Part shown: piece after piece, positions 21,503 through 33,809 of the stretch
How positions within the stretch are numbered: the stretch's first letter is position 1
Layout of the letters: every line of letters starts with the position of its first letter
DNA from: Diplocarpon mali
Taxonomy: Eukaryota; Ascomycota; Leotiomycetes; Helotiales; Drepanopezizaceae
DNA length: 64,000 nucleotides
Direction: 5' to 3'
Assembly (NCBI GenBank): GCA_024741835.1
Contig: JAENRP010000187.1
Location: 17,633-81,632 of the forward strand
Position numbers and translations under genes: made by a program
Notes under the pieces: generated by a model
The model's database searches: none
What the model saw: the letters and a program-made list of their open reading frames with translations, nothing else
Told to the model about the DNA's origin: nothing

Positions 21503-24500
21503 GGTTCGATAGTATTGAATGAAAGAATGGGGCGAACGTGGCGGGTCGTGAGAAGGAGAGATTCTGTACGATACTTATACAGTCAGTTACTCTAAAATAG
21601 AGTTAGCACAGACCTTGGGAGTGGACCAGTGAGGATACTCAATTTCTATACCAATAACGAACTTTTCTGCCCAGTTATACGAACTCCACTCCCCGCCTCC
21701 CCCTGGCTGAATGTTCAAACTTCCGAAACCTGGGGCAAAACCGAAGCGAGACTGAGGCAAGACTGGGGCAAGTCAGGAGCCTATACAGTATGAGAAGGTC
21801 GTAGAGGTATTGACCAATACTTGTTCTTGAATCAAGTCTTTGAAGCTACGAGTATCTATGAATTACTTCAAAGGAGATTACTTTTATTTAGACTCTAGCT
21901 TCTACTATTGACTAAGCATGGGTAGTTGACTAGAGAAGAGTGCCCTCTTCTTCGTCATGTAGAAGTACTGGTATATATTTAGATTAAGTTAGATAGGTGG
22001 GGACGGGAAGGGCTCCTAGCCACCTTCGCAGTCATCGAGAGGTGGATACTGTATTTGGCTTAGTTCAACTTAGCAAAGTAGGTCCTCGACCATAGTTCTA
22101 CGCGTGTAGTGATAGATCCTTTAGCAGAACCTTTGTTACTCGTAATGACTCTACAATGCCATTCGATTGCTGAGCAATCTGGAATCGATTGAGCTGCGGG
22201 ATATGGTCGCAGCGTTTCTTGTTCATAAAATAACATTGGGTCTATACTTAGAGTGTGAAGAGGATTACACTCACCTAAGCCTCCTTGGCCTGGAAAAGAT
22301 ATTACGCAGTACTTAGCTACAGAGTGCTCAAGCATTGGCAGCCATATATTTGATACACAAACGCTTCATTTCACCGAGCGACAAAAACCTCTCTTTTATT
22401 GAATGTCAGTCAAAAGTATAGAGCTGTTTCTGATACTCAACTTGCCTCTCATCATGCGCAGTAAAACCCCTCTATTCCCGACATTTTGTTTGTTTCGCGA
22501 ATTCCGTACTCCCTTTCATTCTATTTCGAAGACAATACGGGGCAGGAGCTATTAATCTAAACCTTACTAATTGATTGAAATTTAGAAATTCAAGTCCCAC
22601 CAATGAAAGGATGTTTTGAGTGATGAAATGAGAATTAAAGAACAACTTAGGGCCGAGATAGCCTTAATAATGGCTTAGCCTTTGTATCAACCAGTTAGCT
22701 TTTGGAATTCCAGCTTGGAAATTTCGTTTCAAAGCATAAAACATAGTTTCATACTCCGAGTGGTTGTTGCCCTTGATAGTGGAGGTTTTAAAGTGGGATT
22801 CCCATCCATGCTGTCTTGGAAAGAAAAATAAAGAAGGAAAAAAAGAAGGAAAAAGAGGAGAAGGTCGAGACCACCCTATCAATCTCCCCTGTTAGGACCA
22901 GTGACCAGCTACTCGGAGCATGAATTTCTATTTTAGCCTTCACCTTGTAAGACAACGCATTGGAACTCAAATCCCAAAACCTTACTCTGACCAATGTAAA
23001 AGCTAGGCTCTTTTTCAACTCTGTCTTAGCTCTAAACTGGTCCGTGAGCTCTCTGGAGTACGTGAAGGTGTAAGCAAATTAACTGAAAATATACTTTTAT
23101 CTCCATATAAGGATGAAGTTAAATCTTACGGCAATAATCGTTGTTTTGCGAGTAATTAGTCCCCACTAGAGTATGATATAGCCTTGTAAGTTTAAACCTA
23201 CGGTATCTGCGAGGAGAATAATCGGATATAGAGCTTCGAAAATCAAGAGTTAGTGAAAAGAGCTTCGATATACCATTGTCATCCGTAGCCGGCTCGTCTC
23301 TCGGCCGAGAGTAATATGTCAGCCTTGGCACCATCAGTGATGCACTTTGGAAGTACTCACATTTATTTCCGTAGCCTGCAGATCCACTTCAAAAGGCACA
23401 GCTCCGGCTCTCCGCCACAAGGAGACTCACCCGGTATATTACACTCAAAGTATAATATTGATTAGTTTGTCTACGTTATGAAACGGACGTTGTTAGCTGA
23501 AGTATAAATAGTATCGGCACTCGGACCGAAGGTATCCCGACGCAAAAGTTGAGTGAGAAACAAACGAACGGGCCCTACCCAGCTCAAATGCCCATCTCAA
23601 CCCTTATCAGGCAAGCTCAGTTCGTCTTACTTGTATACATTTCCAGACATCAGTATCTCTTTGATACAGGAGAAAAAAACCCATTCCAAAGCTCGGGGGA
23701 GTCAAGTCAGCCCGATTTCAAAATCGAGTGGAGAAGAATCTTCGCACGGCTATCTTACCCATGTAATACCGAGTGGATCCGTAGCCCGCTTAAATAGTGA
23801 GTACTTAACTCGTGCGATATTCTCTATAACCTTGTTTATCACTTCGTATTTTGTATTGTCCACAATCGTACTAGAATCGATTGAAATTACACGAGGCCAC
23901 AAGGCACATACGCGTTTGGTCTTGAAATCCACTCACGCCGCCTTTGCTCATTTCACAAGCCGGCTTGGAGAGATCATAGGTTACACCTAAAGTAGAGTAC
24001 GTAACATATAGCACGACAAAAAAGCTTCTGATGACAGAATTCAAGATGTATATTCTTTATCTATGAGTTAAATGTATATCACGGTTCAATACAGTAAAAG
24101 GCTACAAAGTATCAAGTACTGTAATTACTACCAGTACTAGTAGCCTACTATTAGGAGGTTGTCTGGAAGAGGGAGTCTCGCGTATCAAGGTGGCGGGTAC
24201 GCTTGAAGACGGGGGAATTTTGCCATCCTACAATGATTGATTCCTCGTACTCCTTATCCTTTCCCGCATAATAGCAGGGGCAAAACGCTACCCTGTAGTG
24301 CTCCACCACTATAGAGAATAACCACTCGGAATGGAGTACTACACAGTACCTCGTATGTACAAGGTATTCAACAAGCTTTCAGACAATACTTAGCTTCTTT
24401 TACTATGTCATGTGAAGTTGGTTTTTCAAGTCGTCTAATTACAGCAAGAAAATAACCTGCGCAAATCAGGATCTTCAAGATTCTGGCATCTTCTCCACAG

Positions 24501-24667
24501 CTTGCGCTCAATCATCATTTACGGCAAGTAAATATGTCGTCCTCTTTAACCGGGTAAAATCAGTTAGTGTGCTGTAACGAGGTATTGTCTTAGGCCTGCT
24601 GTCTCCGAAAAATAAATCGGGATTCGGTTGAAGAGAGGTATATATTTATGAGGGCGAAACCACCAGG

Positions 24668-24702
24668 CCCCAATCCTGGATCTGCCCCAATCCTGGATCT
24701 GC
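24668..24702. repeat. Direct tandem duplication of ccccaatcctggatctg
   Basis: A 17-bp unit appears twice back to back in the AT-rich block. Function unknown. Confidence 0.8.
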
Positions 24703-26099
24703 CAACTGAATCAGCTCTGTGCGATAGGGAGCTTCTCAGCTCCCATAGGAACGACTGAAACGTGCGTTGTAGTAGATAGAGTAGTTCTCCAGGTCTATTA
24801 ATTAACTAGCCGATGTCACGGGCTGCCGACCATCCTACGGAGTGGCTCAGCAGAACGCCACTTGAGTGAACGCCTTGTCAGCGGACTATTCCTGTCCGCG
24901 GCGCATGCCGAATTTTTCGTGTCAGCTTGGAAGATTTTACAGGAGCATAGTTGACGAGGTTTTTCAATATTCATTCATCTGTACAATTGGGAAGAAAAAA
25001 GGGGGTAGACACAGGCAAGGTTGGCGCTAGCTTACCAATCGGGGCTAGGATTCGCCAAGGTCCAAAATGCCATTTCCCCCATGCTACAGTAAGCCGTTCC
25101 CAATGGTTTTACGAATATTTGGCTATCACGAAAAAATACTTTACAGAAAGAGTCACACCACTTGGCGTTCTTAACGAAAGCCTATTCGAGGCCTGCTTCC
25201 GGGTCTTCCATAGTTTTCCCAGGCCCTGTTCGGTATGGCCGGAACTTCCTACTTTTTTTCAGTGGGCTGCAAATGCGAACCTCGAATTCCTAGGAAATAG
25301 GGGTAGGTGAGCTTTTGGTTAGTCATAGTTCATGTAATGGAAATGCCTATATTTCCACCTTACTGGAAAAGAGGACTACATATAGTGGTTTGGTTACGGT
25401 TTTTTCTACTTCGAGTACTATGGACACAGAAACTACAAGTCGCAATCTTTGTTGAGATGTTCTTTAAGACAGCAATTTCAAGATTAGACGCTACACGCCA
25501 AACAGCTGGAATACTCTCCGATGGATAATTTGTGCAATTGGAAAGGGAGATGACGACTCAAGACCTGTACGCGTTATCTCCTACGCATCTCCAGCTCTTC
25601 TAAGAGTCTGCAGAGCTCAGCTTAAGCCCTTTCGACTACGAGATAATCAAACTTCGAGTCGAATAAGGCCTGAATTTTTCACACGTTTCAAAATGAAAAT
25701 TTTTGCATACTACCTCTTCTATAAACACCCTTTACTTTCGAGCCCCAGTCCTCGCCCCTTATCACTAGCACTACCACCAACCTCCCCTAGTTAGACGGGG
25801 TTTTTTTGATTATGATATGCCACGTGACCGCATCTTAAGACTTTTTCAGAGGTACTTATTCCGTTCCGAAGCTTGCCATATCAGAAACATTGCGTGCTTG
25901 TTACCGGCAATTTGCTTTCTCTCAAGCGAGTTTTGATCCAGATATAATTTGTTGTGAGGAGGTTCTCTGATAGTAAACGTAATAGTGAACTAGAAGAGGG
26001 CACGAGAAAGTATGAGGTGCAAACGACGATGTTGGATGTCTTAATCTCTAAGAGAGCTCTTTAACTAGGAGCTATTTAAGGGGCCTTCTTGGCACTACC

Positions 26100-26165
26100 A
26101 CTAAGTCATGTGGCAAGTCATATGACATGTCATGTCACAGATCACGTGACAGGCATGTGATATGC
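26100..26165. repeat. Cluster of overlapping palindromes (tcatatga, acatgt, tcacgtga)
   Basis: Sequence around gtcatatgacatgtcatgtcacagatcacgtgac contains several short self-complementary words within 60 bp. Could be a cluster of bHLH (E-box) sites or debris of an inverted repeat. No adjacent gene was found. Confidence 0.5.
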
Positions 26166-27887
26166 GTACCTGTAACATAGTTGAATAGAAATTTAAATAA
26201 TCGACCAATATTGCCCCTCGGTACATAATATCCAACACACATGAGCGATATTGAGATTTATCCTCGGAAGCTGATCATGTGGCCAAGAGGAAAATCGTCC
26301 AATCAGAGGATGGGAAGGCTAGCCGGGGGAACTCCGACTGACGATTACCGGCCTTACGGGGAAAGGGGCCTAAGCGAGATTCTATGGGCAGGAGTAGTAA
26401 ACAATAAACAACCAGCCTTGATGTCGTGAGGGCAGACCAGCGCTTCAGACCGAGATCAGTCTCTTACCCGCCATCACCGTCCATGGGGACGACTAAAAGC
26501 AGGACTGGTTGGCGTACAACGGCAGCCGAGATATTTCGTTATAGCGATCAGGTGAAATCGTATAGAATTGATTTAAAAGGCTTTTTTCCTTTTCCAGTGA
26601 ATCGAGAAAGCAACATTTCGGAGAGTCTTCGCGTAAGTCATTTCCGAGGCCACCCGGGACCAGACGTTGGACTTACCTTAACCTTGAAATGAGAAACTTG
26701 GGATGCCAGCCGATTCTCTTAGCAATGCGAAGCCAATGTCGCGAGATCTGGAAATGTACGTTGAGGGGGACAGATAAATTATCCTTTCTATTCTGGGTCA
26801 ACAGTTGGAATATCTGGTATTGGTTAACTCGTGAGTGGGTTGGATCGGAGAGGTGTGGCTTTTCTTCATCGAAGCCGTACTAGAACTCTCAAGTAATCAT
26901 TCAGAACGTCTTGATGACCGTCGGCTTGGGGCTGCCTGCTCTCTGAAGACAACGGGAGTCTAGCCAGCGGAAACTGCTACAGTACTTTGATAAGGTATCA
27001 TCCTAGATGTTCGAGTCTTGAGAGATTTCCAATCATCAGACTAGCTACCCAGCAACATGAGCGATGCCAAGAAAAGGATTTGCTCTCGTAGTAGGAAAAT
27101 CCGAAGTATCTCCAGAGGCAGTTTTTCCTATCCAAGAGGTTTTGTTCATTAACAGGTTTGGGAAAGATTCGAATCCTGACCCTATGACACAGATCCGCCG
27201 GATAGATATTTGCCGTATGCCTGGCCGTACTCGTACGTCCATGAGGAAGTCTGTCGGCGAGATACCGAAAGGCTTGAATGTGGGGATAGGTTTACTCCGC
27301 TGTGCTGCTGCACACGGCACTCCTTGTCGAACACCGAGAGACCGAGATACCCCCGGGCTTGCCGATCACCCCAAGCCGAATACACATACTTGGTTACCCC
27401 GCGTCAGCTGAGGGAGGTTGCGGAAACGGGTAGAGTGGACTACGATAATGATTTGTAGAGAGGCCGACCGATCAGTGAGCAGAAAAGTAACGGGGAGTGT
27501 AAGTGAGGAGTCCCTCGCATGATAAGAATTGAATGTGTCGAAGTAGTCACCGATTGATTGATAGAGAGCACGAACAAACCGACTGTGATCTGCGACGTGA
27601 AGGATATACCCCGCCTGTACTGTCTTTGTGCACAGTCCGATGACAAGAGCACCCCCGCACCGAGCTTCCCGACAATACCCCTCCACCAAGCATGAAGTAG
27701 GTATCCGCCGCTTCGCATGGCACCCCGTCACTAGGGCTACTGCAGAAGTAGGTGCACATCAGCTCCGTACCAGGTATTGCATGCTCATAAGGTACACTAG
27801 GTTTTGGTAGAGTTGTAGGCATTCGGGGAAATGGGGACTGAGATGATCCCGAGGGCAATACAGGTAGTACCTGGACGTAGGTACCCA

Positions 27888-27980
27888 GGGATGTATGGAT
27901 GTATGGATGTATGGATGTATGGATGTATGGATGTATGGGTGTATGGATGTATGGGTGTATAGATGTATGGATGTATGGAC
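27888..27980. repeat. 8-bp minisatellite (gatgtatg)n
   Basis: About eleven near-perfect copies of an 8-bp unit gatgtatg with gggtgtat and agatgtat variants. In the other strand this reads as (IHPY/IHTS) repeats, which is an artefact of the repeat and not a protein. Confidence 0.95.
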
Positions 27981-28761
27981 ACAGTCCGGCCTGGCTGGCG
28001 GGTGGAGCATGTTCGCTTACGTTACGACGAAGCGTCGGGCGAGCGACCACCTCATGCTGCATCCGGGAATGGAATCAAGGTACCACGACCACCACCGCCT
28101 CTTTCTTCGGAAAGGATGAGGGGAAGCCGAATCCGAAACGGCAGACGAATCAAAAGGGCTCATCTACAACCCCAAGGCATGTAGTCACGATGGAGGCTGC
28201 TGCATGCAGACGTATAAAGAAGGAGCTCTCGCCCTCATTTCTAAACACCTTACCTACGCTCTTCACTTCATCCCTCATCCTCAGTCGGCTTCATCATTGA
28301 CCCTCTCTGCGTTCCCATCAACTCCCCCAGCCCAGGACAAAATCAACTTGAGCCCCTCTCTCTACGATCTACACAACCACAGATACGATACGATCCTGCA
28401 CGTGGATCTGCAACCAGGTATGTTATCCTCCCCGGCTCTGCTCCATGGTTCGGCGTCAATTCAACACCAACTCTCTCCTCCTGTCGCCTCTTCTCTCATG
28501 ACCAGTGGTTGATCCCAAACCAATCCTGTCGTTATCCTCCACCACCCGGCGCTGCACCACACACATCCCGCGATATGATAGAAAGACACTCTCCAGCTAC
28601 CTACCGAAGTTCACGTCTGACGTCGACAGCTACCCCGCACTGAACGCTCTCGGCATCCCCGTACTATCTCCGAGGCCTCAAGCACAACATCGAAGCTTCC
28701 CTCTGCTCACATCACGTCGCATCTCAAGAGTGTACGAGAAAACCAACTCAAATCAGACAAC
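27981..28761 (+). promoter_or_regulatory. Upstream region of formate dehydrogenase with TATA box
   Basis: A consensus TATA box, tataaaga, lies at 28213-28220, about 540 bp before the start codon. The stretch after it is CT-rich, as in strong fungal promoters and 5' leaders. A gtatgt donor near 28420 and ctcatgaccag acceptor near 28504 would form an 80-90 nt 5'-UTR intron (inference). Confidence 0.5.
28213..28220 (+). promoter_or_regulatory. TATA box of the formate dehydrogenase gene
   Basis: tataaaga on the coding strand in the upstream region, followed by a CT-rich leader. Confidence 0.55.
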
Positions 28762-30206
28762 ATGGTACTGCTCACCCGTTCAATCTGCCGCCTCGCGCGT
28801 CCTGCCCTGAAATCCTCCCTCCACACAGCCGCTAGACCAACTGCATCTGCGAATGTCCTCTCTCGTGCAGCTGCGCCACCGCGGTACAATAACCTTGGGA
28901 GTATCAGAACGCTGACGGGGAAATGTGAAAAGGTCAAGGTACTGCTAGTGTTGTATGATGGAAAGAAGCACGCCGAGGAGGTGAGTATCCCAACCCTCAA
29001 TTGACCTCTAGTTGCTGACAAGGTCCAGGTTCCAGAGCTTCTCGGCACAACTGAGAACGAACTTGGTATCCGCAAGTGGCTTGAGGACCAAGGGCATACC
29101 CTCGTCACCACTTCAGATAAGGAGGGAGAGAATTCCAAGTTCGATCAAGAGCTCGTCGATGCTGAGATCATCATCACTACACCGTGAGATGTTCATTTCA
29201 GCTCCCCTCAGCACTTGTTAACCAGATCATCAGATTCCACCCCGGTTACCTCACTGCCGAGCGTCTGGCCAAGGCGAAGAAGCTCAAGATCGCCATCACT
29301 GCTGGTATCGGATCTGACCACGTTGACCTAAACGCTGCGAACAAGACCAATGGCGGTATCACTGTCGCGGAGGTAACTGGCTCCAACGTTGTCTCCGTCG
29401 CCGAGCACGTCGTCATGACTATCCTCGTCCTCGTCCGTAACTTTGTCCCTGCCCACGAGCAAATCCAAGCTGGCGAATGGGATGTTGCCGCTGCTGCCAA
29501 GAACGAGTTTGATCTTGAGGGTAAGGTCGTCGGCACTGTTGCTGTTGGCCGTATTGGTGAGCGCGTCTTGAGACGCCTCAAGCCATTCGACTGCAAGGAG
29601 CTCTTGTACTTCGATTACCAACCATTAAAGCCTGAGATTGAAAAGGAAATTGGATGTCGTCGTGTTGAGAATCTCGAGGAGATGCTGTCCCAGTGTGACG
29701 TAGTCACCATCAACTGCCCTCTACACGAGAAGACCCGAGGTCTCTTCAACAAGGAGTTGATCTCCAAGATGAAGCCCGGTGAGTGTTCATCTGCTAGCTC
29801 TCTCACCTCCGCCACATATTGACGTGCTTCAGGATCTTGGCTTGTCAATACGGCCCGTGGTGCGATCGTTGTCAAGGAAGACGTTGCCGATGCCCTCAAG
29901 TCTGGCCACCTCCGCGGGTACGGTGGAGATGTTTGGTTCCCGCAACCAGCCCCCAAGGAGCACCCTCTCCGATACGCAAAGAACCCATTCGGAGGTGGAA
30001 ATGCCATGGTCCCCCACATGTCTGGGACTTCTCTCGACGCTCAGAAGCGCTACGCAGACGGCACCAAGGCCATCTTGGAAAGCTACTTGAGCGGAAAGCA
30101 CGACTACCGACCCCAGGACCTGATTGTCATCAACGGTGACTATGCTACCAAGGCGTATGGTGAGCGCGCAAAGAGTTCGGGATCGAGCGGCGCGAACAAG
30201 GCGTAG
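28762..30206 (+). CDS. NAD-dependent formate dehydrogenase
   Basis: Exons 28762-28980, 29029-29183, 29234-29778 and 29833-30206; introns of 48-54 nt; 430 residues. It oxidises formate to CO2 with NAD reduction. The D-2-hydroxyacid dehydrogenase fold is seen: catalytic-domain [12 protein letters not shown] and [10 protein letters not shown], nucleotide-binding [18 protein letters not shown], then NTARGAIVV (Arg), [15 protein letters not shown] (Gln of the FDH family) and [19 protein letters not shown] with the catalytic His. The C-terminal [20 protein letters not shown] is typical. Residues 1-60 are a basic, Arg/Ala/Ser-rich extension ([19 protein letters not shown]) that looks like a mitochondrial presequence and is longer than cytosolic yeast FDH. 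The first Gly of the GxGxxG loop is Ala here (VAVGRIG; in the homologues I know it is Gly). Confidence 0.95.
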
Positions 30207-31458
30207 GTGCGAGACAGGAGATGGTGCCCTGATCAGGAGATGACTGCCTCTGTAGAATTCAAGAGACGAATGTGACGAAGTGAATCAGGGTCTGCAGCCC
30301 AGCGTCACTACTGTATGATGAAGCGACACCATGTCAAGGCGCTTGTTGTTGCTCGAGCGTGGCCAAGCTTTGGAGCAACTCGGTAGGCATTGTTGAAATT
30401 AGGGTTTGCAGATGACACACGTGCTCGCGGTGAAGGTTACCTGGTGGGAAGTCTTGCATCTTTCATGATTGTTGTTCTGTCAGCCGAGACGTCGACTCGG
30501 CTAATTGACTCAGGCCAACCTGCGCCCGCACGGAGGCGCACTGTTAGCTGCAGGTGTAGTACAGTACAGTACGGTAGGGTACAGTATGGTACCGTAGGGT
30601 GCCTGGTGGGTGGTTTCTGGGATTGGATGGAGTAGTTTGTCGGCAGGCAAGGCATTGATTCTCGACGTGATTGTTTCTACCTCGAGGTAAGGTATTGACA
30701 GGTCGTTCGCTTCTCAGCGCACTGACACGGTGCCGATACGGTGGCGCGCAGAGGCAGGGCCGGCGCGGTAGGTGGCTCACAGTCGTTGCTTGTATCCCAC
30801 CCCCGATCGGCACCTACGCCGGAGGTACGAAAGGATCACGATATCAAGATGCTCGCCACTCTGGCCTGTGAACAGGCAGTATGAGCGTGATGCTTATTGC
30901 TCCCAGGGTCAGGGGCGCGGACAGCAAGGATTGTCGGAGAGCAGGCAGCCTTTTTTTCTTCTTCCTTTGTGGTCGCAGCCATGACACTTATCAGCTGACG
31001 TGTCACCTGACCGAGATCTCCGACCGGCTGACTTCTGGGTGCGGAAACGGTAGCACGACGCCGGCCGAAGTCTGCCCTCCCTTCTTCGCCCGTACGCGTA
31101 CGGACGTAAGGTGGATGTTTTCCATGCTCTCCACGGTCTGGGCCGCGAGCCACCGCCACAGGATACTGCCATAGGATACTGCCACAGGACACCGCCCCAG
31201 ATCCCCGTTCAGCCGCACCGGTCAAAGCCCCCATTCGCTACTTCCCAAAGAAGACTCCTTTCCCACCGGGGGAAAACCTCAAAACACCCCGAAACAGTCC
31301 ATGTGGTTGCCTTCCCCAGGTGTGAGTCAAAAACCCACCGAATACCAAAAAAGGGGAGAACTAGGGAGAAAAAGAAAAAGAAAAGATACATATATCGGTA
31401 TCCATGCATGTATATACACACCTATACACACATACCTTCATCGGGAACTTCAAGTAGG

Positions 31459-31466
31459 TATAAAGG
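31459..31466 (+). promoter_or_regulatory. TATA box of the DHA2 transporter gene
   Basis: tataaagg about 300 bp before the start codon, followed by a long CT-rich leader. Confidence 0.5.
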
Positions 31467-31520
31467 CTGGGTGTCGGCCTGTTTTCTTTTCTCTGCACTT
31501 CCTGTCGTCCTCATCGGTCA

Positions 31521-31615
31521 TCCTCTCTTCCCTCTCTCTTCCCTCTCTTCCCTCTCTTCTCTCTCTCTTCTCTCTCTCTTCCCTCTCTCTTCCCTCTCTT
31601 TTCTCTTCCTCTCAA
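31521..31615 (+). repeat. CT microsatellite in the leader of the DHA2 gene
   Basis: Almost pure pyrimidine run of ctctctt / ccctctctt units on the coding strand. Pyrimidine-rich leaders just upstream of the transcription start are common for strongly expressed fungal genes. Confidence 0.85.
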
Positions 31616-31763
31616 TGCAAATCATCTGAGCTACTCACCAACACTGTGGTCCTGCACCGCGGCGTGTACATACCACACGAGAAAACGAGCTCCACGCCAC
31701 GCAATCCTCGGCTTCAGTCCTGCTCCTGGATCCTCTGTCCAGTCCAGCCCATATCCGATCACC

Positions 31764-33658
31764 ATGTCCAGCCATAAGGGCGTCAACCACGAGGGCCCTG
31801 CAGAGTTCTGCTGCTCCCTTCACCACTCTCCTGATACCAGGAACCAGGCCCAGACGCAAAGCAGAGAGAGCGTCTCGTCGCCCGCATCTTCAAAGACCTG
31901 CTGCTGTACCTTGCACCACTCGCCTCTGCCTAAACCTTTGTTCAACAACGATGCGATCTCCGTGTCCTCTCGCGACCCGGCCAATCTCGCCGTCATCTCG
32001 GGAGAGCCTGCGGAGGCTCGGGAGGGCGGGGGGAAGAAAGGCTGGCGTTTCTGGATGATCCTCGTCTCGGTCTGCGTCACGACCCTCCTCGTTGCCATCG
32101 ACGTCTCGATCGTCTCTACGGCCCTGCCCACCATAGCTCTCGATCTCAATGCCGATGAGCTCTACGTCTGGGTGGCCAACGCCTACGTCTTGGCCTCTAC
32201 AGCTGTCCAGCCTCTGTTTGGCCAAGCGGCCAACATCTTCGGCCGGCGCTCTCTGACCATCGCCTCCGTTTTGCTGTTCATGCTCGGCTCGGGCCTGGCC
32301 GGGGGCGCTTCCAATATCGGCATGATCATTGCCGCGCGGACCATTCAGGGCGTCGGCGGCGGGGGAATCATCACGCTGGGAGAGATCATCATCTGCGATC
32401 TGCTGCCGCTTCGGGAGAGAGGCCAGTACACCGGCTTGCTGGCCGGCACTTATGCCATCGGGACAATCATCGGACGTAAGTTGGAACGTAGGCCTGACTG
32501 CTGACGTCTACTGACACCCTGCCAGCCGTCATGGGCGGGATCTTCACGCAGCACGTTACCTGGCGCTGGATTTTCTACATCAACCTTCCCATCGCCGCCG
32601 TTGCCTTGCTCATCATCATCCCCTTCCTCAAGCTGAGCTACAAGCGAGTCGGGACGGTCTGGGACCGCACGAAGCGTGTGGACTGGCTGGGAAACTTGGT
32701 TCTCATCGGCGCCGTCACGGCAATCCTACTCGCTCTCGCGTGGGGCGGGACGAAGTTCTCCTGGTCATCATGGCACGTACTTCTCCCCATGATTCTGGGA
32801 GTCCTCGGACTGGTTGGTTTTGCCGTCATCCAAATTTCCGGCTACGTCGACGAACCCACCATGCCGCCGCAGCTCTTCACCAACCGAACCTCGGTCTCAA
32901 TCTACATCATGGCTTTCGTGCACGGTATCCTGCTCTTGTACGTAACCTACTTCCTGCCCGTGTACTTCCAGGCCGTGAAGCACGCCTCTCCGTCCCGCGC
33001 TGGCGTGGAGCTATTCCCGACCGCGACAACGATCGCTCCGGCGGCCGCGATATCCGGAGTCATCATCACCATCACCGGTCGCTACCGCATCTTCCACTAC
33101 CTAGGCTTCGCCCTCATGTCTCTCGGCTGTGGCCTCTTCTCCCTGCTCGACGAAGACTCGGGGGTCGCCGCCTGGGTCGGCTTCCAGGTGCTGTTCGGCC
33201 TGGGTAACGGCATGGTCTTCAACTCCATGATCCCGCCCCTCCTGGCAAGCCTCCCGCCAAGCGAGGTTGCGACGGCGACCGCCACCTGGACCTTCATGCG
33301 CTCGTTCGGCTCGATCTGGGGCATCGCCATCCCGAGTGCCATCTTCAACGAGCGCGTGAACCACCTCGTCCGGGAGAGACTCGCGAACGCTCCGGCGGTC
33401 GCGGCGCAGCTGGTCAACGGGAGGGCGTACGAGCGTGCCACGGCGGCGTTCATTGCCAGCCTGGCGGCGAACGTACGGCCGACCGTGGTGGGCATCTACG
33501 TCGATGCGCTGAAGGTCGTGTGGTACGCGAGTATTGCCTTTGCGGTGGTGGGCTTGCCGATCTGCTTGTTTGTCAAGGGCTTGGATCTGAGCAATATCTT
33601 GGAAACGGAATTCGGCATGGAGGAGAAGAAGAAGAGTGGCCGAAGCAGTCTCGCCTAG
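31764..33658 (+). CDS. MFS drug:H+ antiporter-2 (14-TM, DHA2) transporter
   Basis: Exons 31764-32475 and 32526-33658 (50-nt intron), 614 residues. Exon 2 must be included because the intron cuts the antiporter motif C, restored as GTIIGPVMGGIF. Other family marks are LDVSIVSTALPTIA-like (VAIDVSIVSTALPTIA), WVANAYVLASTAVQPLFGQ, FGRRS (motif A), ARTIQGVGGGG and WRWIFYINLPIA. The family exports drugs, fungal toxins or siderophore-type compounds across the plasma membrane using the proton gradient; the substrate cannot be read from sequence. There is no biosynthetic cluster around it. The N-terminal tail of about 90 residues before the first membrane segment is odd: it carries two copies of a Cys/His motif, FCCSLHHSP and CCCTLHHSP, about 31 residues apart. 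The start ATG has a good context (caccATGtcc). The C-terminus ends in a Lys-rich tail just before an assembly gap. Confidence 0.93.
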
Positions 33659-33672
33659 GGTGAAGAGCGCTG

Positions 33673-33809
33673 NNNNNNNNNNNNNNNNNNNNNNNNNNNN
33701 NNNNNNNNNNNNNNNNNNNNNNNNNNNNNNNNNNNNNNNNNNNNNNNNNNNNNNNNNNNNNNNNNNNNNNNNNNNNNNNNNNNNNNNNNNNNNNNNNNNN
33801 NNNNNNNNN
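33673..33809. other. Assembly gap (137 N)
   Basis: Run of N 14 bases after the stop codon of the DHA2 gene, within the 349 bp separating it from MAM33. The flanks hold no gene. Confidence 0.99.

Larger units (their letters stand above)
21503..27887. other. AT-rich gene-free block
   Basis: More than 6 kb with no recognisable gene, the longest such stretch here. Base composition is visibly AT-richer than either side, stops are dense in all frames, and TA-rich words are common, as in RIP-degraded repeats of filamentous ascomycetes. The longest open stretches (for example 24951-25310 plus) show no family motif. Local oddities are listed separately: a 17-bp direct duplication near 24668-24702 and a cluster of palindromic CATGTGA/CACGTG words near 26100-26165. 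No transposase, reverse transcriptase or terminal repeats could be identified by eye. Confidence 0.6.
30207..31763. other. Intergenic region and DHA2 transporter promoter
   Basis: About 1.55 kb. It holds a GTA-rich irregular repeat (30550-30600: tacagtacagtacggtagggtacagtatgg), a tgccacaggatac/ataggatac repeat near 31150-31195, a TATA box at 31459-31466 and a CT microsatellite at 31521-31615. No gene recognised. Confidence 0.55.

Noticed and set aside
27547..28062. Repeating Tyr-Ile-His-Pro protein
   Set aside because: Translation of an 8-bp minisatellite.
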